Below are positions 49,301-60,221 of a stretch of DNA of 64,000 nucleotides, one piece after another. The stretch comes from Paramacrobiotus metropolitanus (lineage: Eukaryota; Tardigrada; Eutardigrada; Parachela; Macrobiotidae): positions 992,001 to 1,056,000 of the forward strand of contig NW_026570266.1 in assembly GCF_019649055.1 (NCBI RefSeq), given 5' to 3'. Numbering within the stretch: the first letter of the stretch is position 1; every line of letters begins with the position of its first letter. Under the pieces are notes generated by a model. The model was not told the DNA's origin and made no database searches. It was given only the letters and a program-made list of their open reading frames with translations. A program made the translations under genes and the position numbers.

Positions 49301-50788
49301 AACGTGACAATTGACAGATTTGCACGGCAACAGATTGGGAGTACTTACGTCAAGGTAAGCAGCTCCGGATTCCCAACCAGGAGACATTTTACCCAGAAGA
49401 GCGTCACGAACGAGAATGATCAGATCTTGGAAGATGTGGGCATTTTCTAGAGAAGTACACAAAATTTTAGTGCAATGTTAAGGCTGTAATACATATTATC
49501 GTCGTAGCACATGGTCTGGAAGAAAATCCTAAATGTCTTTCGGTTTGCCATATTAACAAGTTGTAATTTCCACAGTTCTGCTTATTCTTTAAATATCTGA
49601 AAAGTTTACAGATTTCATACGTACCGCTGTAGATGTTGCTGCGAATCTTCTGCGCCAGTTTGGAAAACTCGGCTAACATATCCAGCTGGTCCTTGCCCAG
49701 TATGCGCATAATGTTGAAAATCTGCACGATTGCAAAGGTTAAAAATCAAGACGTTTCTTATACTCTGTAAGTGTGCACAAGTGTGCGATATGCATTGAAG
49801 TGTCTGATGTTGCTATAACTGCGTGGTACGTAATACTGATACAACAGATAGGTTAATGATCTGTTCTCATACACCATACGATTACGCACCGTAAATGAGC
49901 TGAACATACTGGTCAGCAAAAATAACGCCGAATCCAGCGCCGTACTGTTTTCAAAATCGAACAGACCCTGCGTGTCCAGCAAGAAGATGGCAAACTTTTG
50001 GCCCTTGCTGTCCTGTATGATGTAAGGGTTGCGGGTAATCCAGATGCCCTGCGTGCATCCGTCGGTTTCCTTCGACGTGACAAACTTATCGGTCCCGAAG
50101 ACGTATTTTCGCGGATCTGGTGAAGCATTACCGGCGGCACGCTGTAAAGTTAGACTGTCCTTGACTCTCTTATTACACCATGGTTTTCAGTTTGAAATGA
50201 TGTATGTATGTAAATAACACTAGCAATAAAGTTTAAAATATCCAGGAACAACACAAGATGCCCCAGAAAAACGTTTGTACACTGACCGACTGACGTACAA
50301 TATAAGTACTCTCAAAAATGTTTGCGTTATAATATTATTTTGGTCATTTCTTGAGGACAACCCGAAATACTATAGTAATGCTCATTAATGTACATTATCG
50401 GGTTTGCCGGCTGTGGATTACGACTTTAAGAGAGACATCAACGTGAGAAAGTCTAATCGCTATCAGCAGAGTTTTCTGCAATGTAAAGCTGCCGAATGCT
50501 GATACGCTTTGGCATTTACGTATAATGCATTAGCCACAAGCTAGAAATATTACAGTTTACAGTTAATTATGTAGTAAGGGCAGAATGGAGAATTACCTGA
50601 GTAAGATAACGATCCATGATATTCAACAGAGTGGACTTTCCCTCGCGGAACTTTCCCACAACGCCGACCAGACAGATGTTAATATCTTTAACATCATCTC
50701 CCTTGAGGCGCTCAACAAAACCCCCGACTTCGCTCAGCGTCAGCTCATCACCGTCTTTCACGGCAATCGGCACGAGAAAGCTAGCCAT
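46372..50788 (-). CDS. Atlastin-like GTPase with coiled-coil tail, copy 2 (intact)
   Basis: Nine exons: 50788-50597, 50141-49890, 49721-49625, 49446-49349, 49119-48987, 48901-48774, 47408-47352, 47282-47211, 47145-46372; 600 residues, all phases agree. The GB1/RHD3-type G domain has P-loop GKFREGKS (45-52), a TQGIW switch (94-98), FLLDTQGLFDFENST (117-131) and the FQDLIILVRD motif ending at 195, in atlastin order. A helical middle region (GGKIPKAENMLEAM) follows. From about residue 400 to 540 a long charged coiled coil replaces the paired membrane helices of true atlastins, and the C-terminal 60 residues have no clear membrane span. Atlastins and GBPs are dynamin-like GTPases that dimerise on membranes. 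The role here is unknown. Start chosen at MASF, shared with copy 1. Confidence 0.88.
47482..48441. mobile_element. 960-bp MITE with CCGGGTGGC ends and TA flanks
   Basis: The left end CCGGGTGGCTGAACAAAATG (47482) and the complement of the right end CCGGGTGGCCGAACAGAATG match at about 24 of 27 positions, with TA on each side. The interior is AT-rich and has no long frame. It lies in intron 6 of atlastin-like copy 2; the same intron in copy 1 is about 770 bp shorter. TA flanks suggest a mariner-type origin. Confidence 0.75.
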
Positions 50789-51608
50789 TTTCTTTGCTTT
50801 CGACGTCTTATTTCCGTTTACCTGCAACGAACGAATAAAATTTCGGTGTCAACGGTAAAAAAAATTTTCCGGGTGGAAAAGGTTGTCATCGTGAGAAGAC
50901 GCTGCACGTAATCGATACACTAGACAAGATGGACGATTATCAACGCCCACTTTCGCTACCGAACATATTCACATACCGTTGCGTAGGCCAACGTTCAGAC
51001 ACGTTACACTTGTGGAATTTCCGGACCGGCGTTTTTCGTTAACAACAGACAATCTACAGCGGCGTTTGAACAACGCGAGGCTTATAACAACTTTCCCATC
51101 GTCGGTTTCTATCGAGCACTGATAATCATATTATATCTGCGCTTGCCAAGTTATTCAGCTGCGCTGCCCCACACAATGACCAATTTTGCAAGACAATAAG
51201 TAAGCAAACCAAGGAATCGGAAAATTCTTAACCTTTACTCAGTACGTGTGGGCCCAGTGACGGTGTTATCGGGTATCGCATTCAGCCTTATGTAACGTGC
51301 TTGTGATGCACCGATAACGCACATAACGAAACGATATTTTCCTGTGTGGAACTAAGGAGCGCAACAAATAGCCACGTTTATAGTTCCATAAAATGTGATA
51401 GCTGTGTATTAGTCATCCAGCTTTAACGGCCAAAGAACTGCACCTGTTTCCCCTCCTTGCCGTTTCTGACTGCTCCTAGTTTGTAATTACTAATCCGTAA
51501 TTAATCGTCACATAGCGGCCGCAGCGTCATAGGTCACCGACACACCATCCGTGCTACTTTTTCAGTTTCCTATAACGGTAATTGATATTTTGATTTCTAC
51601 ATAGTGCA
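50789..51608. promoter_or_regulatory. Divergent promoter region between atlastin-like copies 2 and 3
   Basis: The starts of copies 2 and 3 face away across 820 bp. A possible noncoding leader exon of copy 2 ends near 50830. The block 51257-51296 matches one in the astacin A/B spacer. About 200 bp (51300-51480) recur inverted and diverged at 57545-57735. Function is inferred from position. Confidence 0.4.
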
Positions 51609-54600
51609 ATGGATGGACAGGAAGAGCCGGAAGCTAAAATTGACCACGTTAAGGTGCGCTTGGCGGCCATTGAGAATAATCGACTACTGCTCAACAATGC
51701 GCATCTCCTGGCTAACCGTCTCTCCGAACCGGACGTTAAAGATAAGCATGTCTTTACGCTGGGAATTGCCGGGAAATTTCGCGAGGGCAAATCCACCATG
51801 CTCAACATTATATACAGATACCTACAACGTTTGGTACGCATGAGTAAAAAATCTGCCCAAGGCCTTCTTCTATTTTAGAAGTTTTTAGAAGTAATATCAT
51901 ATTAACTTCCTCCACTTTCTGAAAAATATGGTAAACCTTTAATAAGTATCATGATACGAGTACAAACTATGTACCAAAACGAAACAGCATTTATAACAGA
52001 AACACTTCCTCTATGCTATCTTGATCGGGGATCGTACCCATTACACAAATCGCGTTTCCCCGTTGTATTTGCATAGATATTCGCTGCTTAAAAAACTCTT
52101 TCGCCCGCTTCTGGCCAGTGGAAGTCGCTATACCGTTTCCAACCATTTCCACTAGCTTTTTAGTTCCGTCCCCGTAAGGTCCGTAAATTTCGATGGCTGC
52201 AGCAACGAAATCGTACCTTGGTTGCAGCCAGGCATGATTCGCTAGCTTTCCCCTTTCCGCGAGTTCAGCTGCCGCGCCGACAGTCACGGAAGTGCGGTCG
52301 ATATATGAGGCCGCCAGCGTGTCCACACAGGTAACATCCACCGCCAACGGTTTTCCGCGCTTCCACGGAATAAGGGTGATCACATCCGGCCTTTTCTTAT
52401 CTTTCACGGATAGACCTTTTGGTTCCATTCTCGAAGGGAAGCCAGCTGATTTCAGGCCCCGGGTAATTTCTGCGCTGATTCCGTAGGTCCGTCTTCGTCG
52501 ACCGCGCATGTGGAGTAGTCGTGTTATGAGGCGTTGTCGTCCCAGATTACCAAGCAAGCTGCCGGTAATGCATGGATCCACACGCCTGCTTCCGGACTGA
52601 TACCGCCTTGAGATGCGCGACTTCCTCCTGTGAAGTCCGTAGTGCGGTTAGCCTCGAAAATGTTTGCAGGGTTGGTCAAGCTTTCTGGACGTGTCGGAAA
52701 GCGTCCAGCGGAAGTTCGTCAGTGTCAGCCTCTAACTTCCAGGCTCGCGTGGCGACGGTGACATCCGTTGCTGTCAGTGTCGGGCATAATCTGGAAATCA
52801 GTTGGTGCAACGAAGAAGCCGATGCCAAGTAGGCAGAGGAAGCTAGCTTCTCGGTGCGTCTGATTCCCAAACCGCCGAAACGAACAGGAAGGGAGGCCTG
52901 GAGCCATGTTGGGTGGTCCATCCTGACATTGGTAATAGCTTCGACCGCCTCGCGAAATACCTGGTCGAGTCTGTATAGCTCTTGTGGAAACATCCATGCG
53001 AGGGAGGTGCGCAATATGTGAACAATTTTCGGCACTCCTAGGCAATTCTTCAACAGGAATAGCGCTTGGTGTTTAGGAATTAGCTGCAAGCGGCCGCACA
53101 TAACACCGAGCTGGCTGATTTTCTCATTGATCATCGGGATTACGGCGGCTGGTAGAAGAGGGGAGCCGAGCAAGTTTAGTTTATCAGCTGATACAATGGC
53201 TATCCCAGGGAATAAATTGGTGAAGTCGTAAGCGGCCGATGTACGCTGTGCTTCCGTGCCACCACACAAGAAAACTTCGCACTTCGCAATGTTTACTTCT
53301 AGTCCAATAGTTTTGGCTTCCTCTATCAGCAGCAGGAAATTACGAATCACTTCCGATGGCGATCCTCCTAACGTACCATCATCCATATACCACGCGTTCA
53401 GGTAGGTGTTCAGTTTGTTGATAATAAACTGCAGTACCAAGCAAAACAAAACTGGTCCGAGAGGATCCCCTTGTTGCACGCCAGACTGAGAGGAAATGAC
53501 TGCATCTCCTAGGAACAGGATAGTATTCCGGGATGATGTCGGCTGTTATCCGCAATACTTCTTTGCGCGACACGCAGTTGAAAGCGTTGGTGAAATCAAT
53601 TTTGAGAAGGGCCTTAACGTCACCGTTGTATTGAAGGAGAAAGTCTCTGGTTCCGTGGATAATTCCTTCAACTCCTCTTTTCACTCCTGAGCCAAGTTGG
53701 TGCGGTTGGAGAATCTCCGATGTTACTGCCCTAATTCGGATATCCACCGCCTTGGCAGCAATGCGACGGTATACATTTCCAACGGCAATTGGACGCAGAC
53801 CTCCGTCCTTTTTGCATAGGGCAACGAGTCGAGCGCCACAGAGCAAGGGAATAACATCCTTGGGTACTTTACCAGCTAAGACGAGATTGAGCAGGTCCGT
53901 CAGGGCGTCACACAAATCAGACGCGGCGTCATCCATTTTAGCGCCGATTAGGTCCAACAGATGTTGCGGGCGCAGGTAGTCTAAACCTCCTGCGCTGCCA
54001 CGTGGCATCGCCTCGAGGACGGCCAAAACCTCAGCGGGATTAAGAGGGACTAAATTAGCGTCTGTGGGATCGGTCGGTAGTGTGGGTAGCGGAGCTGCTG
54101 GATGCTTCAGTTTCATAGACTCTATCACAGTCGGAGTGGGCTCAGCTACAGAGTCGGTTGAAAGCAGGGTACGTACCGCTCCGCTGACGTTGAAGTCGTC
54201 AATCTGAATCCCCACGCGGCGGGTAATCTCGTCATCGGGAGCAGCGTGCCGAAACTTGCCAAGAGCTGTGGGTTCTTCACCGACGATTTCGCCGTTCTCG
54301 AATTGGGCGATCCGGTCACGGATATGAGTGGTGATCGACGTTTTCCGTTTTCCGTGAAAAATTAACGTCATGGTGACCTACGCTACGCTTGCAATCTATG
54401 TGCATTAGCCATTCTGGAGCCTCATTTTGTTTTCTTACCGGCATTGTACCATCTGTTGCGTGATCTGTGAGTCTGTGACTGAATTTGTACATGTCATATA
54501 AACTGCACAGACAGCGCTCTAAATTCAACAGCAATTTTTTTGCCTATTTTAGATGCGAATCGATGGTAAGAAGTACAGATCCTGCGCGATGGAGTGACAG

Positions 54601-56962
54601 GCTTTATAACTAACCGTTATCTACAGATGCCAGCGCCATGGAGGTCTCGTCGTGGCTGTATGAGAATTACGCCGTTGAGGACAGTTTCGAGACATCCGCC
54701 GCCATGGAAGGTTGCACCCAGGGCATCTGGGTTAATCTGCATCCAGTCATCGTTAAAACAACATCGGGTGAGGAGTATGCCGTATTCCTGTTAGATACAC
54801 AGGGTCTTTTTGATCCGGAGAGTTCAGCCGATACAGACAGCCTCCTGTTTCAACTGACAATGCGATTATGCTGCGTTACGGTACGTAAACCGAACCTGCA
54901 AACCTGCTAATGTCTGCTGAAAAAATCATTACACGTTTATATCATAGATTTTCAATGTGTTTCGGAGTCTGGAGCGGGAACAAATAAATTTCCTGGCGAG
55001 CTTTGCCAAGCTGATAACAGGCGATCAGAGTATGGGTATTTTCCCGACTATCTCCGCGTTGCAAGATGGTTGGTTGGTTGGTTACAGGTCACGATGCGTT
55101 GTCACGCGATTTAATCATTCTACTGCGGGACGCGTCGCTTGGCGGAGAATATTATGGTTGGGCGGCGGGAGCGGAATACCTAAAGGTTACTTGCCGTTGT
55201 AGCTTAGCGCTCAGTTAAAATCACGACAGAACGGAAACACACTAAAGAAAAATTTGTTTAATCAATTTGCTGCTTTTGATCGTGATATCTACTGTACTTC
55301 CAGAAAGCGCTCAGTTTCACGGATCATTCCGCTGAAAACGAGCTAATGCGCGCGTATCGGTCGATTGAGTGTTTCCGCATGCCGAAGATCGCTGCCGATC
55401 CAAATGACCCGGACTTCCGTGTCACTGAAGAGTGTAAGTTACCCTGAAATGCGCAAAGATCATCGCGGTATTCCGTTCGTTTGGCAAGCATCGTGTCGTC
55501 TTTAACTCGGCCTCGGATGGTGTTTTGCCACACGACTGACGGAGTTCGGATGACCTCTTGCTTCGGTTTGCTACGCAATACTTGTTACTTTACATATGTT
55601 GCAGATGTCAGTCCAAAATTTGCGCAGTTTGCCAAGGAGTTCCTCGAGCGTGTGGTATCCGGAACATATATGCGTCCTTTTCAGTTCGCCCCTGGAGTTG
55701 CAGCGAACGCCGGCGGTTTTGCTTCTGAACTGAGAGTACGTACGACAAGAAATTGTTGATTGTGATGGGCTATGATAGAGCATTACGGTGATCTTGTCTA
55801 AAAACGCTTCCTTTCTAATTTTTATGGTTGCGGTTGTAAAAAATTGACTTGCGTGACCGATGTTTCTTTTGCGAAATCATACATCCAAAGCGTTCCTAAT
55901 GAAAAAGACGTCGAGATACCTGAAAAATTAGCAATAGCCTCCGATTAGCCGGTACAAAAATATCTAACCACCACCAAATCACCGCTGATTGTTGACTCTT
56001 AACGTATCCACGGTTTTGCAGAAAATCCATTTTGCACGCCTGAGAGACATTTTTGGACCGGAAAAAATAGGCGGTCTCAATAATGGTCTGAAGGTATCTG
56101 TATGTACCCTGTACCGTACGTCGTGTTTGAATCCAACCGTTTCCCCGATTTGCTGCTAGCGAGTAGCGACAAAATACACTCAGGGTCGCTAATACGCAAA
56201 TGCAGACATGCGCTTAAAGCCATACTAAACGTTTCAGAACATAGAGCAGACGGAAATGCGGCAGAAGAAGGAGTCCGCGTTCAAGCGCTATGTGGGGGGC
56301 ATGGAAAAGGTAATAGTGGACTATTAGCGGTCACAACATTCTCCTTCTGGATTAAGCTAGAAACGACGACAAGATGCTTTGACCTTTACTGATAGCTTTG
56401 CATTATCTACAACGTATAGAAGTACACAAAGAAGTGCGGGGACTCTCGATAACAGCTGAAAGGTACGCTACAGCTGAAAGTCTTTCGATTTTCGCAGGCA
56501 CTTGAGAATGGTCCACTGCCGGTCAAACAACTACTGCAGCTGCACAACGAACTGCGGCAGTCATGCCTGAAAGGGCCGGGACAGGACTTCCTGTCACGCG
56601 ACTGGAAGGAAGCCGCACCCTGGATCCGGGCGCTGGAAGAGGAGATCGACGTGGAATTCCGGCGTCTTCAAGCCAGGAATGCATCGCAGCAGGAAACAGA
56701 AGATTCCCACCAGCAGGCCCTGGAACGCGCCGACGCCCATAAGAAGCAGCTGGAAGAGGCCGTCGAACGACAACGCCACCAGCATGCCGACCAGATGGAG
56801 AACATGAAACGGCAACTAGAGGATCAACGGCGCCAGGCCCAAGCGGCACTGCGGGATATGGAGCAGCGGCGGGAAGCGCTGCGGCAGCAATACGATATGG
56901 AGCGACAGCAGCAGGAAGAGAGGCTAAAACGGCAGCGAGAACAGCTGCGTAACTTACGATGA
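51609..56962 (+). CDS. Atlastin-like GTPase with coiled-coil tail, copy 3 (divergent)
   Basis: Exons: 51609 to 51828 or 51833, 54627-54880, 54948-55035, 55088-55185, 55304-55433, 55605-55735, 56022-56093, 56238-56309, 56498-56962; about 509 residues. Exon order, phases and several lengths (98, 72) match copy 2. The P-loop (GIAGKFREGKST), TQGIW, FLLDTQGLFDPES and LIILLRD are conserved. The exon 1/2 junction is uncertain: either a donor at 51829 (GTTTGG), or the better GTACGC at 51834 with a 13-base mini-exon at 54553-54565. The tail is a glutamine- and arginine-rich coiled coil ending EQLRNLR, unlike copy 2. Intron 1 contains a whole antisense LINE. Probably functional; membership of the family is clear. 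Confidence 0.82.
51990..54371 (-). mobile_element. LINE (non-LTR) retrotransposon, degraded, antisense in intron 1 of copy 3
   Basis: The minus strand encodes a reverse transcriptase: GGLRPIAVGNVYRRIAAK, HQLGSGVKRGVEG, LLKIDFTNAFNCVS, then GVQQGDPLGPVLF and WYMDDGTLGG with the catalytic YxDD. It changes frame near 53525 and again between about 52580 and 52680. The C-terminal frame (to 51991) has a RPDVITLIPWKRG...DVTCVDT segment and ends ISMQIQRGNAICVMGT. The 5' end seems short and no apurinic endonuclease was seen. The RPD/DVT pair suggests a restriction-like nuclease as in some LINE clades; the clade is not assigned. Two relatives occur at 37629 and 43136. Confidence 0.88.
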
Positions 56963-58166
56963 TGCTCCATAGGAGGAGCAAAGCAATTTACTATTGCGCG
57001 ACGTGTGTGTACCTTTGGGATGTTTTTTATACGTATGGGTATCGTACGGTTGACTGCACTGAGATAAATTAATTAGCTACGTCACTGACATAATATTGTA
57101 CTTCTGATGCTAAGAGATTCTAAGAAAACAAACGATGCACCGCTCAAACAATGCAGCGGTAAGAACTTTATTAGTACACACTGAACAGTAAAGTCAGACT
57201 GCACTTCGATGACGTTCCTGTCACACGAAACTCAGCTTTGTCCTTACTGTTAACTTGTAAGTCATGCTTGGGCACCACGGAGGTCCCCATATAAAAAGCA
57301 TTTCCAGGAAATGCCAGAGTTAAAAATAAGCTGGATATGTTAGCAGATTTCTCCAACTGGCAGAAAAGATTCGCACCTAAACGAAATGGACTGTACGCCT
57401 CAAATACGAGTACAGTCTGTACTTGCTGAAATGCCTAAGTTAACTGACGCCCCACCTTGGCCCACTGAGTTGCTTGACTTTTACCAAAACTTTGGGCTCA
57501 TAACGGCACTGATTATTTCTTGGTTATCCAAGTTAGGAGCAGTCAAAACATTCAAAGAGCGGAGATAGGGGCAGCCGATTACTTCTTCCTGACGGCGGAT
57601 GACTGATAGCGAGATATCGCTCGTACTACTCATATGTAATCGTAAATGTGGCATACTGTTGGTTGCGCTCCTTAATTCAAAACTGAACATAATTATCGCT
57701 GTTTTACCACTATTATGTGCGTTATCGGTGCACTGCAATAACGACGCGTAATGCTTTAGGCGATTAACCGATATCACCGTTGTTCGGCACATAATGCCGC
57801 GTAATGCTTTAGGCGATTAACCGATATCACCGTTGTTCGGCACATACGCACAGGCTATTGATCAAAGGTTAAGCAGTTCCCGCATTCTTCGGCTAGCTAT
57901 CGCGAGCTTATCCTCATTGTGCGGAGCAGTGTAGCGGCCACGCTTAGCAAGCAAGAGGTGCGCCGTATTATGAGCTTATCCCATTTCGATAAAAAGTCAA
58001 CGGGAAGGTTTTGGAAATCCGCGTTTCACCGCTGCTACAAGATGAGAACTATTTAAGAAAAGCCTCAGTCCTGAAAAATTCCACACACGGATCATGGCTG
58101 CACAGTTCCATTTTTGTGGACGTTGTCCGGTGTTTAATACTGTTTATTTTGTCTGGTGCATCGAAA
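56963..58166. other. Spacer with direct and inverted duplications
   Basis: A 49-bp unit is repeated directly with 53-bp period at 57745-57793 and 57798-57846. The stretch 57545-57735 is an inverted, diverged relative of 51300-51480. A possible last exon on the minus strand (57356-57171) is considered but not called. Confidence 0.45.
57745..57846. repeat. Direct duplication, 49-bp units
   Basis: CGCGTAATGCTTTAGGCGAT... to ...TTCGGCACATA occurs twice in a row, identical across 49 bases and separated by four bases. It is a recent local duplication. Confidence 0.9.
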
Positions 58167-58495
58167 ATGTGCAGCCGTGAAGAACTGGATTTTAAATTGC
58201 GGCAAGCGCTTGAGCAAGTGCGCGAGGAGGTTCGTCGTGTGCAGGATGAGCAGAAACATCGCTTAAGGGCAATGGAAGAGATGATGCAGTGCCGGAGCGA
58301 GGAAGAACGCCGACGAACGGATGCCAGTTTGTGTGCCTTAAGGGAGCAGATTGCTGGATTCAAGGTAAATCATGGGGTCATGAAAACCAGTTCATGCGAA
58401 GAGTTAGACAGTCTGAGACCGCAGAGCGTTAATCAAAGTTGTGCCAACAGGCGGAGTACGAAGAATATTTGTTTCGGTTCACCATGAGTTTATGA
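58167..58495 (+). CDS. Possible small coiled-coil protein (two exons, doubtful)
   Basis: An ATG at 58167 opens 66 codons of charged heptad-like sequence (CSREELDFKLRQALEQVREE and on) up to a donor GTAAAT at 58365. A second exon at 58451-58495 (AEYEEYLFRF...) would end it at 80 residues. An alternative reading of the second exon continues about 50 codons further, to about 58612. The sequence resembles the tail type of the nearby atlastin-like genes and may be a detached exon from a lost paralog. No domain was recognised. Confidence 0.35.
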
Positions 58496-60221
58496 CGCAG
58501 AGCTGCGCTGAACTTGTTCCAGGCGGAAATTCAGGCTTTACGCGATTGGCAGAGAAGTATCCCGAGGAATTAGTGCAAGCCTGCAAGGAACATCAGATTG
58601 GGCGCGCTTAAGATATCCAATTTCGCTTCTGGATTTTCGGCGGATGTTAGCAGTTTTGCGCATAAATTCAGAATATCTGTACGGTTGTATTTGGCACCCT
58701 TCTCACGATTGACGCCGCAGCGGAGACAGCACTTCTAATGTTATCGCCATGCTAGACTTCGGTCACAAAAATTTCCAGGAGATTAGTTTTTCTCAGTTGA
58801 ATTATTTCATTGCGAAGCACCAATTTTCAGATCGGTATTCACACAGTGATTGCACATTCTGGTACCTGGCAATGGTCGGTCAACGGCGTGAGTGAACTAC
58901 AGAGTAGCTGCAGCAGATTAAAATTATTTATAACTAGCCTGAAATTTGAATGACCTTGACTAGTCAATAAACCTATTCACATAGGTACATTTTACCATAA
59001 CACTGCCAACCCGGCCAGCCACGTTAACGCTAAAGCGTTCCAAATAAGAAACCTAATTCCGGCACACGACCGTGAAATAAACACGAATTGAAAAATTACG
59101 AATTCAACATTTTCGCTTTGAAAAATTATTGTGCTTTTTCGCACCTTCGATTTAACAAGATTAGGCAGTTTTACTGCAGGGAGGTGTAGCAAAATTCACA
59201 TACGATACGTTATCGACATCACCGTATTTGGCCAAGGACATATCCAGAAAGCCGGTAAAGTGCTGCCGCACAATGAGCTGATGACACCGCAAAAGATCGA
59301 AACTTAAGTGGCACTGCCGCGCATTCATCGTGTTTCGGAAAAAAAACATACTTCAAACCGACAACAGTAGACTGCAGAAAAATCGCTGATAAAAGCTTAA
59401 CAATACGAAATACCCATAAGATCAGAATATTTCCAGGAAAGTATATGTCGTCTGCTCGAGTAGCTATCCCGAAAGCGCAATCGCAATCGCGATTCTTGAC
59501 TCAAGCTTTCACATGCGAGGTATTTAAGCCGAGCAAGAATCTCTGTGCTGTTCAAAAATTTGTGCCGGTTGCTATATAATCCATTCCTCGGGGTTTATGA
59601 TACAGGCTGGTATCGTTATGTATACTATGGCAAATCATCCCTGCAGCAGCAACAAAAAGACCGGGTGAAAACTGAGTGGAGCGTCGGGACTGTTATGCTA
59701 TCGCGATTCAGAGTCTCCTAATTCAGAGACTCCGTCGGTAACCTAATCATCAACCCTGGAAACTGCTTAGTCCGGTGATCTGCCCGTTAACGCTGTCTGT
59801 GCTTTAATACTGCTATGCCACTAGTACCGCCTTTTAGTACCTGGCCTTGGCTGTTTTTTGGCATTTTTCGCGCTATTTACATAATTCATTTCGATCAGCA
59901 TGTGTGCGACTCAGTGCGGGTAAGTGTGTCAGTTCCATCCTTCTACAAGTCAAGCACGTTTGCGACGGATACCGATTAAGAAAACATAACATGATTTTTT
60001 ATTAAAGATCTGCGTTTCATTAAGCAGGGAGGAACATTCTAAGAAAGCCAGTCAACTAGAAACCGAGAAGTCAAAACCCCAAATATTAACACGATAAAAA
60101 GCAAAAAATCCGCTTAGTCCCTAAGAGAACGAAAAACTAAGATACTCAAGCGAGAAATCGGCAAAATACAAAACATTAAAAAAACAATCCCTAGCTACCG
60201 ATCCAAACAGCTAATTCCCCT
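58496..60221. other. Spacer, no confident gene
   Basis: A minus-strand open frame at 59161-59349 could be a terminal exon, but no partner exons were found. The rest has no recognised structure. AT content rises near 59950-60200, just downstream of the RS-domain gene, probably its 3' flank. Confidence 0.4.

Noticed and set aside
57171-57356. Minus-strand candidate last exon with acceptor CTGCCAG and AATAAA overlapping the stop
   Set aside because: No upstream exons recognised, and the poly(A) signal would leave almost no 3' UTR.
59161-59349. 62-codon minus-strand frame ending CSKTA
   Set aside because: No partner exon, domain or paralog in the window.
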